Both the position numbers and the translations under genes were made by a program. A DNA stretch of 64,000 nt from an uncultured Bacteroidales bacterium. GTDB lineage: Bacteria; Bacteroidota; Bacteroidia; Bacteroidales; UBA932. Where the stretch lies: contig CAKUYQ010000001.1 in NCBI GenBank assembly GCA_934717185.1, forward strand, positions 124,001 to 188,000, read 5' to 3'. Positions 17,020 through 26,092 of this stretch are shown piece after piece. The notes beneath the pieces were generated by a model that saw only the letters and a list, made by a program, of their open reading frames with translations, searched no databases and was not told the origin of the DNA. Positions within the stretch are counted from its first letter, which is position 1. Each line of letters starts with the position of its first letter.

Positions 17020-18165
17020 CTATATTCTGTTTTTTTCAAAAAAGAAACGTTTAAACCACAGCTTCATGAGCGGATCCAAGAAAACAGCCTCTTTGCAATT
17101 AGGCTCAAATGTTATTATCTCCTTTTTGGTTAGAGCCTCTTTAAGCCTGTTGACATTTGCAGAGGAGTTGAGCTTGTACTTGTCCAATATGTCGGCCGAG
17201 CTGAATTTTGTTACCCCCTCTAATATGGCTTTTAAGAACCTAAGCTGATGCTTGCTCAGAGTAGATGCTGTATAGTGGTATGAGAAACTGTACAGATTAA
17301 CGAGGTTGTACAGACCCTGCTCTATTATCTTGTCGTTAAGGAATCCCTTGGTAAGGTCAAAGCAGATGGCTGAAAGGTGCTGGAGATACCAGGCATCGCC
17401 CTCAACAAGATCGTACATAAAGTCTGCAAGATCCGGTTGGACAACTTTTCCCGATTTTAAAAATCCCTTTATTATGTAATCTGTAAAGTATCTCTTCTCA
17501 ATGGGTTTTATGGCAATCTCCTCATACATTCCTCTAAAGAACCTCTGACGTTTGAAGATGTCATCCATGGCATTCTTCTTCTCTCCGGTAAATAGAAAAG
17601 TTGTACGTGCCAACTTTTTAAAGTTGTTCTCCATTAGCGAGAGAATCTTTGCCGGGTTGTCGAACAGCAGAAAATCCTGGAAATGTTCAAAGTATATGAT
17701 AACTCTAATGTTAAAGTCTGCCGCGAATCTGTCGGGAAGCGCAATAAGCTCCTCAATCTGAGGGGTAGAGAGAAGATCTTTGGATGAATATGTGAACTTT
17801 ATCTTGTTGTTATTGCCCTCGTCTACAACGTACGGGATATTGGGCAGGTATTTCTTTAGGAGCGTGTTCCACTCTGTTGAAGATGTGGCAAAAGAGGAGA
17901 AAATGTCGTTGGTAAATCTAAGGAAAAACGCCTCTATACACCTTATATTGAATAGATTAATGTTGCAGACAGTAAAGTTTAATCCCTCTTGTCTCAACTT
18001 TTCCAATGCATTATAGATAATGGACTTCTTGCCAATCTTTGGTGCGCCATAAAGCAGAATGTTGTTTCTCTCTCTAAGGAGATTACACATTAAAGCCACC
18101 TCTTTATTACGCCCTATAAAGTAATTTCCTGTAGCAAATGAGTTATATTCAAACGGAGACTCCAT
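17020..18165 (-). CDS. STAND-like P-loop ATPase with C-terminal winged helix
   Basis: The 381-residue protein opens with FIGRNKEVALMCNLL (about 17-31) and Walker A GAPKIGKKS (about 40-48). A Walker-B-like strand VIIYFEHFQDF follows near 155-165, with an FTGEKK sensor-like segment near 196. The C-terminus contains a winged-helix region (LSKHQLRFLKAILEG, then an SSADILDKYKL helix). This is the layout of the archaeal-type/STAND ATPases common in Bacteroidetes. Role unknown. It converges on the RiPP cluster, ending 77 bp after the M50 stop, and is divergent from rplU. I see no link to the RiPP genes. Confidence 0.75.
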   Translation of the reverse strand: MESPFEYNSFATGNYFIGRNKEVALMCNLLRERNNILLYGAPKIGKKSIIYNALEKLRQEGLNFTVCNINLFNIRCIEAFFLRFTNDIFSSFATSSTEWNTLLKKYLPNIPYVVDEGNNNKIKFTYSSKDLLSTPQIEELIALPDRFAADFNIRVIIYFEHFQDFLLFDNPAKILSLMENNFKKLARTTFLFTGEKKNAMDDIFKRQRFFRGMYEEIAIKPIEKRYFTDYIIKGFLKSGKVVQPDLADFMYDLVEGDAWYLQHLSAICFDLTKGFLNDKIIEQGLYNLVNLYSFSYHYTASTLSKHQLRFLKAILEGVTKFSSADILDKYKLNSSANVNRLKEALTKKEIITFEPNCKEAVFLDPLMKLWFKRFFFEKNRI

Positions 18166-18209
18166 AAGTATTTAGGTTAATCTTAATCAGTTAAAGCATT
18201 CCAAACACG

Positions 18210-18241
18210 CAAATGTAACAATTTTATTAAAAAGTAACAAG
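18210..18241 (-). promoter_or_regulatory. Promoter of the STAND-like ATPase gene
   Basis: On the minus strand CTTG (18241-18238) and TACATTTG (18217-18210) are separated by 20 bp, matching the Bacteroidetes consensus with one mismatch in the -33 box. The start codon lies about 45 nt downstream. Confidence 0.55.
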
Positions 18242-18277
18242 ATTAGTAGCAGCTTTTTTTAAAAAGATTATAGAATA

Positions 18278-18309
18278 TGTGGTGATTTTACAAAAAATAA
18301 TTAAATTTG
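18278..18309 (+). promoter_or_regulatory. Promoter of the rplU-rpmA operon
   Basis: TGTG at 18278-18281 and TAAATTTG at 18302-18309 are spaced by 20 bp; the -33 box has one mismatch to TTTG. A leader of about 80 nt remains before the rplU start. Such a leader could carry autoregulation by L21, but I recognise no known leader motif. Confidence 0.5.
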
Positions 18310-18396
18310 CAGCCGTATTATTTAAGGCTGATGAGCTTAGAATAAGAGTTGGCATTTGTCAACCGCTTACAGCCACAACCCTAAAATTTTTTTTAG

Positions 18397-18705
18397 ATGT
18401 ACGCAATTGTAGATATTGCAGGACAACAGTTCAAAGTTGAAGCCGGTCAGAAGATTTATGTTCACCGTCTTCAGAACGAGGTAGGGACTCAGGTCTCTTT
18501 TGACAAAGTATTATTAACCGACAACAATGGAGATGTTAAGGTGGGCGTTCCTTATGTTTCGGGTGCCAGCGTAACAGCAAAGGTGCTTGATCATCTTAAA
18601 GGTAACAAGGTTATCGTATTTAAGAAGAAACGCAGAAAAGGCTATGACAAGAAAAACGGTCATCGTCAGTATCTTACACAACTCCAGATTGAATCAATTG
18701 CTTAA
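18397..18705 (+). CDS. rplU: 50S ribosomal protein L21
   Basis: The 102-residue protein starts MYAIVDIAGQQFKVEAGQKIYV and contains the conserved KKKRRKGYDKKNGHRQ segment near residues 77-92. Both are standard for bacterial L21, which binds 23S rRNA in the large subunit. It is 16 nt from rpmA, the usual partner gene. Nothing unusual. Confidence 0.98.
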   Translation: MYAIVDIAGQQFKVEAGQKIYVHRLQNEVGTQVSFDKVLLTDNNGDVKVGVPYVSGASVTAKVLDHLKGNKVIVFKKKRRKGYDKKNGHRQYLTQLQIESIA

Positions 18706-18721
18706 TTAAAATTTATTAGAA

Positions 18722-18982
18722 ATGGCTCATAAAAAAGGTGTCGGTAGTTCAAAGAACGGCCGTGAATCACAAAGTAAAAGATTGGGCGTTAAATTGTTCG
18801 GTGGACAAAACGCCAAAGCCGGTAACATACTTGTACGTCAAAGAGGTACTGTTCACTATCCCGGTTTGAATGTTGGAATGGGTAAAGACCATACCCTATT
18901 TGCCCTTATTGATGGTGTTGTTACTTTCACTACAAAGAGAGAAGGAAGGTCTTATGTTTCGGTTTTGCCTTACGCTAACTAA
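18722..18982 (+). CDS. rpmA: 50S ribosomal protein L27
   Basis: The 86-residue protein begins MAHKKGVGSSKNGRESQSKR with the typical GVKLFGGQ and AGNILVRQRGT blocks. The start has no cleavable extension of the Firmicutes type: the protein begins directly at the mature AHKKG sequence. L27 lies near the peptidyl-transferase centre. It forms an operon with rplU and is followed by a strong terminator. Confidence 0.98.
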   Translation: MAHKKGVGSSKNGRESQSKRLGVKLFGGQNAKAGNILVRQRGTVHYPGLNVGMGKDHTLFALIDGVVTFTTKREGRSYVSVLPYAN

Positions 18983-19004
18983 GGAAAGGCCGACGCACAC
19001 TTAT

Positions 19005-19041
19005 AAAGAGCGCTCACTTTCCGGTGGGAGCTCTTTTTTTT
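19005..19041 (+). terminator. Rho-independent terminator after rpmA
   Basis: The hairpin arm AAAGAGCGCTCAC pairs with GTGGGAGCTCTTT (two mismatches), followed by a run of eight T. It ends the rplU-rpmA transcript just before serS. Confidence 0.85.
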
Positions 19042-19077
19042 CATGTTACTAAACGAATTATATAAAACAATTATAAT

Positions 19078-20349
19078 ATGCTTACTTTAAAACTTTTACG
19101 CGAACAACCTCAATTTGTGATAGAGAGGCTCGCAGTTAAAAATTTTGATGCAAAAGAGATTGTAAACCGCATTCTTGCTGCAGATGCAGACAGAAGGGCG
19201 GCTCAGACAGAATTAGATGCCTGTTTAGCAGAACAGAACAGCTTGTCAAAGCAGATAGGCGGCCTTATGAAGGAGGGCAAGAAGCAGGAGGCAGAGGCGG
19301 TTAAGGCAAAAGTACAGGAGCTTAAAGGAAAATCTGCGGAGCTTCAGACAAGGATGGATGCGGCAGACAAGGAGATGACAGACAACCAGGTACTTCTTCC
19401 TAACATTCCAAACGAGCTTGTTCCAAGAGGAAAAGATGACCACGATAATGTAGTAGTTAAAATGGGCGGAGAGAATCCTACCCTTCCTGCAAATGCCAAA
19501 CCTCACTGGGAATTGGCCAAATCGTTGGATATCATAGATTTTGATCTTGGAGTAAAGATAACAGGTGCGGGCTTCCCTGTTTACAAAGGAAAAGGCGCAA
19601 GAATACAGAGAGCGTTAATCTCCTTCTTCTTGGACAGAAATACGGCCGCAGGTTATTTAGAGATACAACCGCCGCTTATGGTAAATGAGGCGTCGGCTTA
19701 CGGTACAGGTCAGCTTCCCGACAAATCAGAGCAGATGTATCATGTGAATTTGGACAACTTCTATCTTATACCTACGGCAGAGGTGCCGGTTACCAACATC
19801 TATAGAGATGCCATTCTCCAGATGAACGACTTCCCTGTAAAGATGACAGCCTACACCCAGTGCTTTAGAAGAGAGGCCGGTTCATACGGAAAAGATGTGC
19901 GCGGGCTTAACCGTCTGCACCAATTTGATAAGGTGGAGATTGTAAGGTATGAGCTTCCCGACAAATCATACGCAGCCTTGGATGAGATGGTCAAACATGT
20001 GGAGAGCCTTGTACAGGCTTTGGAGTTGCCATACAGAATTGTAAGACTGTGTGGCGGTGATCTTAGCTTTACATCTGCAATTACTTATGATTTTGAGGTG
20101 TTCTCTGCCGCACAGCAGAGATGGTTGGAGGTAAGTTCTGTGTCAAACTTTGAGACTTTCCAAGCTAACCGTCTTAAGCTCAGATATAAAGATGAGAATG
20201 GCAAGATACAGTTGGCACACACCCTCAACGGAAGTTCATTGGCATTGCCAAGAATCTTGGCAGCTCTTATAGAGAACAATCAAGACGAGAACGGTCATAT
20301 TCATCTTCCAAAAGCATTGCAGCCATACGCAGGCTTTGATGTAATATGA
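19078..20349 (+). CDS. serS: Seryl-tRNA synthetase
   Basis: The 423-residue protein has the N-terminal coiled-coil tRNA-binding arm (about residues 30-105, rich in Ala/Lys/Glu/Gln) and the class II catalytic core. Motif 2 is CFRREAGSYGKDVRGLNRLHQFDK (near 263-286) and motif 3 is LNGSSLALPRILAALIEN (near 384-401). It charges tRNA-Ser. Length is normal. The stop overlaps the ruvC start by 4 nt, suggesting coupled translation. Confidence 0.98.
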   Translation: MLTLKLLREQPQFVIERLAVKNFDAKEIVNRILAADADRRAAQTELDACLAEQNSLSKQIGGLMKEGKKQEAEAVKAKVQELKGKSAELQTRMDAADKEMTDNQVLLPNIPNELVPRGKDDHDNVVVKMGGENPTLPANAKPHWELAKSLDIIDFDLGVKITGAGFPVYKGKGARIQRALISFFLDRNTAAGYLEIQPPLMVNEASAYGTGQLPDKSEQMYHVNLDNFYLIPTAEVPVTNIYRDAILQMNDFPVKMTAYTQCFRREAGSYGKDVRGLNRLHQFDKVEIVRYELPDKSYAALDEMVKHVESLVQALELPYRIVRLCGGDLSFTSAITYDFEVFSAAQQRWLEVSSVSNFETFQANRLKLRYKDENGKIQLAHTLNGSSLALPRILAALIENNQDENGHIHLPKALQPYAGFDVI

Positions 20350-20963
20350 TTAAGATAACAGACAGAGTAATATTGGGAATAGATCCCGGAACCCGAATTT
20401 TGGGTTTCGGGATTATCCATATTGTACAGGGTGTGCCGCATTTTGTAGATATGGGTGTGGTTAACCTCATAAAGGAGAGAGATCATTTTGTTACCCTAAA
20501 GAAGATTACTAAGGAGGTATCTGCACTTATAGACAAACACGCACCGGATGAGATGGCCATAGAGGCTCCGTTTTACGGGAAGAACCCGCAGGTAATGCTA
20601 AAATTAGGACGTGCTCAAGGTGCGGCAATAGCTGCAGCCCTTATGAGAGATATCCCAATCTTTGAATATGCCCCAAGAAGTGTAAAGGTTGCTGTTACCG
20701 GGCAGGGTGCAGCTTCAAAGGAGCAGGTTGCCACCATGGCCCGGAAGGAGCTTGGAATAAACATAGAGGAGAGATACTTGGATGCAACGGATGCTCTTGC
20801 TATAGCGTTATGCCATTTTTATCATATAAGTAACCCAATCCTTGCTGAGGCAGAAAAGAACAATCCGCGCAATGCGTTGCTTAAAGCGGCCATGGGTAAA
20901 AAAAAGGCTGCAAAGAGTTGGGAAAGTTTTGCTATGGAGAACCCCGGCAGAATTACTAAATAA
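20346..20963 (+). CDS. ruvC: Holliday junction endonuclease RuvC
   Basis: The 205-residue protein has the RNase H-fold motifs of RuvC: LGIDPGTRILGFG with the first catalytic Asp at 13, MAIEAPFYGKNPQ with the second acidic residue near 69, and LDATDALAIALCH (near 143-155) for the last acidic pair. It resolves Holliday junctions with RuvAB. It overlaps serS. The C-terminal tail is about 20 residues longer than the E. coli protein and basic. Confidence 0.96.
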   Translation: MIKITDRVILGIDPGTRILGFGIIHIVQGVPHFVDMGVVNLIKERDHFVTLKKITKEVSALIDKHAPDEMAIEAPFYGKNPQVMLKLGRAQGAAIAAALMRDIPIFEYAPRSVKVAVTGQGAASKEQVATMARKELGINIEERYLDATDALAIALCHFYHISNPILAEAEKNNPRNALLKAAMGKKKAAKSWESFAMENPGRITK

Positions 20964-21123
20964 AATAGCGGTTACAAAAATCATATTAAAAGCATAACGT
21001 ATAATTGATACAACAGATAAAAAGGTTTATAACCAAAAAAGACTTAAAATTTAGCCGGCTTCTTAAACCTGCGCCGATATTGATAGTCTAAGCACTGTCT
21101 ATTGATTTTACATGCATTGATAT

Positions 21124-24000
21124 ATGTATAGAAGAAACTTTTTAAAGATTAAAAGCTTACTGCTTTGGGCAATCATGCTCTCTGCAGCAATATTTGCAAA
21201 TGCGCAGCAGCCGCAAACCGGCAGGGGAACATACCTTAAAGCTGTTTTCTTGGATTCCACAAACCGTGAACCGGTAGAGTTTGGAACTATGTCTGCCCAT
21301 AATGCGGCAAACAGCAAACTTGTAAAGTATGCTCTTACAGATGAAAAGGGTGTTGCCATTATAAATGGAATGCAAAAGGGAAAATGGAATGTGAAGTTTG
21401 AATATATGGGGTACAAGCCAAAGAGCATAGATGTGGAGATAAAGCAGGGAGCCAACGATCTGGGGGAGATACTTATCCAACCGGATGTAAACTCGTTGGA
21501 AGGGATTACAGTCACAGCCCATGCCAATGCAATGCAGGTAAAGAAGGATACAATAGAATACAACGCTGCAGCATATAAGATTAATGATTCCGATATGTTG
21601 GAGGAGTTGCTAAAGAAACTGCCCGGCGTAGAGATAGACAGCGACGGTAATATTACAGCCAACGGTAAGACCATCAACAAGATAATGATAGACGGCAAGA
21701 CCTTCTTCCTTGACGACCCTTCACTTGCAACAAAGAATCTTCCTGCAAAGATTGTAAACAAGGTGAGGGTGGTGGAGAGAAAATCGGATCAGGCAAGATT
21801 TACCGGAATAGATGATGGTGAGGAGGAGACCGTTATAGACTTGGGACTTAAACCGGGAATGATGAACGGTTGGTTTGGCAACTTAATGGGTGGCTATGGT
21901 ACAAAGGACCGTTTTGAAACAGGTGCAATGATAGGCCGATTTACCAAAACAACCCAGATAAGCCTCATAGAGAACGGAAACAACACCAATAACAGAGGCT
22001 TTAATGATGTTGCATCAAGCATGATGGGCGGAATGAGAGGCGGTGGAGGAATGTGGGGAGGTTCCGGCATCAACACCTCATGGATGGGCGGTCTTAATGT
22101 AAATACAGAGGTATTGGATGGAAAAATGAAATTGTCGGGAAACTACATGTACTCAAACAATAAAAAGGAGGTAGAGAGAAAGCAGGATAGAGAGACCTTC
22201 CTTACAGAGGAGAACACACAGCGCAACTTGGAAAACGGAGCGGAGGAGAGCACTACATATAATCACAGGGCTGCGGCAGAGATGGACTACTCAATAACAG
22301 ACAACACCTCAATACTCTTCAGGCCAAGATTTAACGTTGGCGGAGGCGATTTTGTAAGGACAAACGACTTTAGCACCTACAGAAACGATACGCTTACCAA
22401 CAGCGGTTTGAGCAGCAACAGCGGCAAGAGCGACTTTACAAGCACGGAGGGAACATTGCTTTTGAGACAGAGACTTGGAAAGCCTGGTAGGACAATATCA
22501 TTTAACTTTGACTATTCATACTCAGACAACGAGTTAGACGGATACAACCGCTCGGAGACAAAATTCTACACCAACAAGTTAAATGCAGACGGCAGCTATG
22601 AGCCTATAGAGACAAGCTCTACTGTTATAGATCAGCGCTACTTGCAGAACGAGAACTCATACAGACTCAGGGGAAGAGTCTCTTACACAGAACCGTTGGG
22701 ACGTAACTATTTTATGGAGGGGTCATATTCGTACTCATATAAGAGGAGCACATCGGACAAAGACACCTACAACATAGATGCAAACGGTGAGTATACCAAC
22801 TTAGACAGTGAATATTCAAGCCACTACAAGAATATCTTCATTAACCAGAGAGCAGAGCTCAACTTTATGAAACGCGAGGACAAATACAGCCTCACGGTGG
22901 GAGCGTCTATGCAGCCGGCAACAACAAAGAGCTACGGCCGTACAGACAGGGATACATCTTACAGCGTTATAAATTTTGCACCGTCTGCAAGGTTTGACTA
23001 CAACTTCTCAGAGAACAAGATGCTTAGGATAAGATACCGTGGAAGAACATCACAACCATCTATTAATCAGTTGATGCCTATTCCCGACAATTCAAACCCT
23101 TTGAGGATCTCTTTGGGTAACCCTAACCTTAACCCGGAGTTCTCGCACAATATTTGGATGGAGTATAGAACCAATAATATGCAGAAACAGAGCTGGGTGG
23201 GAGTTATGTTCGATGCCTCTTACACAACAGACAAGATTGTCTCGAGGATAAGTTACGATGATCAAGGAGTTCAATATGTAAAACCATACAACGACAATAC
23301 AGGAATATACTCAGCCAATTTAGGTGCAATGATGAATTTCAGGCTTTGGAACTCAAACTTCTCACTCTCGTCATTTGGAAACGTGGGTTTTGGCAACGGT
23401 GTAAACTACACAACGATTTCCGGAGGTAGCGGAGAATCGGGGCTTACTCAAGAGGGGGTGAAGAATGTAACCAAATCGCTGAGAGTAAGGGAAAATCTTA
23501 GGGTTACATTTAGAAATACCTTTATGGAGCTATCTGCCGGGGGGAGAATTAATTACCAAAATGCATGGTATACCGTAAAATCGCTCAGCAAGGCAGATAC
23601 CTGGACAAATTCTATTACCGGTTCTGCAAATATAAATATACCGGGAGGATTTAATGTAACGTCAGATATTGCCAGAACATTCTACATTGGTTTTGACGAA
23701 GGATATAACGATCCGGTAACCATGTGGAATGCAGAGTTGTCTAAAACGTTGTTTAAAGGTAACGCTACTCTTAAGGTAAAGATTTACGATATTCTCAAAC
23801 AGGAGAAGACAACATCAAGGACAACAACAGAGAACTATATTCAGGATGTTCAGACCAATGCTCTTGGGCAATATGTAATGTTCTCGTTGGTTTACAGATT
23901 CGGAAAATTCAGCGGTGCTGATATGAGAAGGATGGGACCTCCTCCTGGAGGACATGGCAGAAGAGGACCCGGCGGACCGGGCGGCCCCGGCAGAAGGTAG
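21124..24000 (+). CDS. Outer-membrane beta-barrel protein with N-terminal carboxypeptidase-regulatory-like domain
   Basis: The 958-residue protein has a signal peptide (cleavage near AIFANAQQ, residue 27), a CarboxypepD_reg-like beta domain (about 34-115) and a plug-like region (EGITVTAHANAMQVKKDTIEY...LLKKLPGVEIDSDGNITANGK, about 125-180). A long barrel of alternating strands follows. This is the TonB-receptor-related OMP family with the OMP_b-brl_3 barrel; a TonB box is not evident. It ends with a Gly/Pro/Arg-rich tail (GPPPGGHGRRGPGG, last 20 residues), unusual for a barrel, whose last residue is normally aromatic. The gene stands alone between ruvC and the PASTA gene. Substrate unknown. 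Confidence 0.85.
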   Translation: MYRRNFLKIKSLLLWAIMLSAAIFANAQQPQTGRGTYLKAVFLDSTNREPVEFGTMSAHNAANSKLVKYALTDEKGVAIINGMQKGKWNVKFEYMGYKPKSIDVEIKQGANDLGEILIQPDVNSLEGITVTAHANAMQVKKDTIEYNAAAYKINDSDMLEELLKKLPGVEIDSDGNITANGKTINKIMIDGKTFFLDDPSLATKNLPAKIVNKVRVVERKSDQARFTGIDDGEEETVIDLGLKPGMMNGWFGNLMGGYGTKDRFETGAMIGRFTKTTQISLIENGNNTNNRGFNDVASSMMGGMRGGGGMWGGSGINTSWMGGLNVNTEVLDGKMKLSGNYMYSNNKKEVERKQDRETFLTEENTQRNLENGAEESTTYNHRAAAEMDYSITDNTSILFRPRFNVGGGDFVRTNDFSTYRNDTLTNSGLSSNSGKSDFTSTEGTLLLRQRLGKPGRTISFNFDYSYSDNELDGYNRSETKFYTNKLNADGSYEPIETSSTVIDQRYLQNENSYRLRGRVSYTEPLGRNYFMEGSYSYSYKRSTSDKDTYNIDANGEYTNLDSEYSSHYKNIFINQRAELNFMKREDKYSLTVGASMQPATTKSYGRTDRDTSYSVINFAPSARFDYNFSENKMLRIRYRGRTSQPSINQLMPIPDNSNPLRISLGNPNLNPEFSHNIWMEYRTNNMQKQSWVGVMFDASYTTDKIVSRISYDDQGVQYVKPYNDNTGIYSANLGAMMNFRLWNSNFSLSSFGNVGFGNGVNYTTISGGSGESGLTQEGVKNVTKSLRVRENLRVTFRNTFMELSAGGRINYQNAWYTVKSLSKADTWTNSITGSANINIPGGFNVTSDIARTFYIGFDEGYNDPVTMWNAELSKTLFKGNATLKVKIYDILKQEKTTSRTTTENYIQDVQTNALGQYVMFSLVYRFGKFSGADMRRMGPPPGGHGRRGPGGPGGPGRR

Positions 24001-24040
24001 CGGTAGGATGAGACGATATTAAAGTTTGAATATGATGTGG

Positions 24041-24072
24041 GTACAGAGATTATTAGTATCTTTGTACCCATT
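24041..24072 (+). terminator. Hairpin between the barrel gene and the PASTA gene
   Basis: GGGTACAGAGA and TCTTTGTACCC form an 11-bp stem with one mismatch around a 9-nt loop. The TATCTTTG inside it (24057-24064) also looks like a -7 promoter box for the PASTA gene, so the element may end one transcript, overlap the start of the next, or both. There is no T-run. Confidence 0.35.
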
Positions 24073-24085
24073 CTACTATTAATAT

Positions 24086-24763
24086 ATGGCAAAAGAGAGT
24101 AAATCTTCTAAAACAAAGAAGGACGGTAAGAGCAATAAAAAAGAACCATGGTATTTTAACTGGTTTACAAAAAATGTATATCTGGCAGTAATAGCAATAT
24201 TGCTGTTAGTATTTGCAGTTTCATTGTGCTTGAATGTTATAACAAGACACAATGTTGAGTTGGAGGTTCCATCGTTTGAAAATATGACAGTTGCAGCGGC
24301 AGAACAGGTGGCCAAATCTCATAATCTGAGGGTTGAGGTCATAGATTCAATACATAATCCGCGCCTTAAGGCAGGATCTGTCTTTAAACAGAATCCAAAG
24401 GCCGGCAGCAAGGTAAAGAAAAACAGGAGAATACTTCTAACCATAAACGGACTCTCTCCAAAGATGGTTCCAATGCCGTACTTGGAGGGCTATAGTTTAA
24501 GGCAGGCTCAGACAGAGTTGGAGGCAGCACAACTTGTCCTTGGTAAATTGGTATATGTAGAGGATATTGCAAACAACAATGTGATAAAACAGTTCTATAA
24601 AGGGAGAAGAATAAAGCCCGGAACATTAATCCCCGCCGAGAGTGAGATTTCGTTGGAGGTTGGAAGGAATAGTGAGCAGGTTAGTGAGACAGTTGTAATT
24701 GAACCATCTGAGAATGCAACCGCAGAGAGTGAAGAGGAGGCGGATGACGAGGACTATTTTTAA
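24086..24763 (+). CDS. PASTA-domain membrane protein
   Basis: The 225-residue protein has a basic cytoplasmic start, one membrane helix (about 31-52), two PASTA repeats (about 58-120 and 125-195; VPSFENMTVAAAEQVAKSHN, MPYLEGYSLRQAQTELEAAQL) and an acidic C-terminus. PASTA domains bind peptidoglycan or beta-lactams in Ser/Thr kinases and PBPs, but no kinase or PBP domain is present here. This short form next to an rluD gene is a common Bacteroidetes arrangement. It lies 9 nt before rluD. Confidence 0.88.
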   Translation: MAKESKSSKTKKDGKSNKKEPWYFNWFTKNVYLAVIAILLLVFAVSLCLNVITRHNVELEVPSFENMTVAAAEQVAKSHNLRVEVIDSIHNPRLKAGSVFKQNPKAGSKVKKNRRILLTINGLSPKMVPMPYLEGYSLRQAQTELEAAQLVLGKLVYVEDIANNNVIKQFYKGRRIKPGTLIPAESEISLEVGRNSEQVSETVVIEPSENATAESEEEADDEDYF

Positions 24764-24772
24764 AAGAAGAGT

Positions 24773-25846
24773 ATGGTGAGAGAGGACATAGATTACACCT
24801 CAGAGGAGGAGTATGATGATGACGATTCGGCCACAACGGCCGACGGTATGTTTGAGCACTACAGATTCAATGTAGACAAAGGCCAGACACTGCTGAGGGT
24901 AGACAAATATATAACCGAACACATGGAGAAGACCTCGCGTCATAGGGTGCAGTTGGCTCTTGATGCGGGTTATGTGCGTGTAAACGACAAAATTGTAAAG
25001 GCAAATTATAGGGTAAAGCCATTTGATGTTATAACAATTGTAATGCCTTACAAAAGGCGTGGCTTTGAGATAAGGCCTGAGGATATTCCGTTGGACATAT
25101 TGTACGAAGATGATGACCTGCTTATGGTAAACAAACCTGCAGGACTTGTTGTACATCCCGGGCATGGCCATTATCATGGTACGCTTATAAATGCCTTGGC
25201 GTATCATCTTGGAAGAGAGCAGGGACCCGATGGCAAAGACGAACGGATGGGGATACTAGTTCACAGGATAGATAAAAACACATCAGGCATATTGGTGGTT
25301 GCCAAGAACGATGAAGCCCAACTCAAATTGGCCAAACAGTTTTTTGATCATACCATTGAGCGAAAGTATATTGCACTTGTATGGGGAAACCTAAAGGAGG
25401 ATTCCGGTACAATAGAGGGAAATATTGGCAGAGATCCTAATGACAGGATGCGTTTTAAGGTTTTCCCGGACGGAAGTGCCGGCAAGAGAGCCGTTACCCA
25501 TTACAGAGTATTGGAAAGATTCGGTTATGTAACTCTTGTAGAGTGCCAACTTGAAACCGGAAGGACACACCAGATAAGGGTACACATGAACTATATCGGC
25601 CATCCGTTGTTCAACGATGACAGGTATGGCGGAGACAGGATCCTTAAGGGTACGCTTTACAGCAAGTACAAACAGTTTATAGACAACTGTTTTGAGATAA
25701 TGCCGCGTCATGCCCTTCATGCAAAGACTCTTGGATTTGCCCACCCCGTTACCGGCAAGCCTGTATTTGCAGAGAGTGATCTTCCTGACGATTTTAAGGC
25801 TGTTATTGCAAAGTGGCGTAGCTACGCAAAGAAAGATATAGAATAG
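24773..25846 (+). CDS. rluD: RluD-family 23S rRNA pseudouridine synthase
   Basis: The 357-residue protein has an acidic N-terminal extension, an S4 RNA-binding domain (about 35-95) and a pseudouridine synthase domain with the catalytic motif VHRIDKNTSGILVVAKND (catalytic Asp near residue 166). The conserved LETGRTHQIRVHM follows near 260. The family modifies helix 69 or similar sites of 23S rRNA; I cannot tell RluD from RluC function on sequence alone. A strong terminator follows. Confidence 0.93.
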   Translation: MVREDIDYTSEEEYDDDDSATTADGMFEHYRFNVDKGQTLLRVDKYITEHMEKTSRHRVQLALDAGYVRVNDKIVKANYRVKPFDVITIVMPYKRRGFEIRPEDIPLDILYEDDDLLMVNKPAGLVVHPGHGHYHGTLINALAYHLGREQGPDGKDERMGILVHRIDKNTSGILVVAKNDEAQLKLAKQFFDHTIERKYIALVWGNLKEDSGTIEGNIGRDPNDRMRFKVFPDGSAGKRAVTHYRVLERFGYVTLVECQLETGRTHQIRVHMNYIGHPLFNDDRYGGDRILKGTLYSKYKQFIDNCFEIMPRHALHAKTLGFAHPVTGKPVFAESDLPDDFKAVIAKWRSYAKKDIE

Positions 25847-25854
25847 ACAAAATT

Positions 25855-25893
25855 AAGGAGTTGCATGTTGACGCAACTCCTTTTATTTTTTTT
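25855..25893 (+). terminator. Rho-independent terminator after rluD
   Basis: A perfect 10-bp stem (AAGGAGTTGC with GCAACTCCTT) around an 8-nt loop is followed by a T-rich tract. Confidence 0.9.
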
Positions 25894-25910
25894 CAATAAA
25901 AATATAAGTC

Positions 25911-25942
25911 ATAAAAAAAGGATGGCTTGTTAACCATCCTTT
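25911..25942 (-). terminator. Terminator of the tRNA-Leu transcript
   Basis: On the minus strand a perfect 9-bp stem (AAAGGATGG with CCATCCTTT) with an 8-nt loop is followed by a run of T. It lies just downstream of tRNA-Leu. Confidence 0.85.
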
Positions 25943-25948
25943 CCCTCG

Positions 25949-26030
25949 TGCGGGCGAAGGGACTCGAACCCCCACGCCGTGAGGCACTAGATCCTAAGTC
26001 TAGCGCGGCTACCAATTACGCCACGCCCGC
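25949..26030 (-). tRNA. tRNA-Leu (anticodon TAG)
   Basis: On the minus strand the acceptor arms GCGGGCG and CGCCCGC pair perfectly. The anticodon arm is CTAGA-CTTAGGA-TCTAG with anticodon TAG, the variable arm is long as in class II tRNAs, and the T loop is TTCGAGT. The length is 82 nt and CCA is not encoded. It decodes CUA/CUG leucine codons. Confidence 0.95.
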
Positions 26031-26092
26031 GTTGTTTGGGATTGCAAAGGTAGGAATTAATTTATAAATTCCAAATAAAATGCCTGAAAAAG

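Noticed and set aside
16945..17133. Small plus-strand frame just after the M50 gene, considered as a second RiPP precursor
   Set aside because: It has no NHLP leader or conserved core and lies mostly opposite the end of the ATPase gene, which has clear motifs.
18310..18396. Looked for a ribosomal-protein leader motif before rplU
   Set aside because: The leader is about 80 nt and has weak pairing; I could not match it to a known L21 leader structure.
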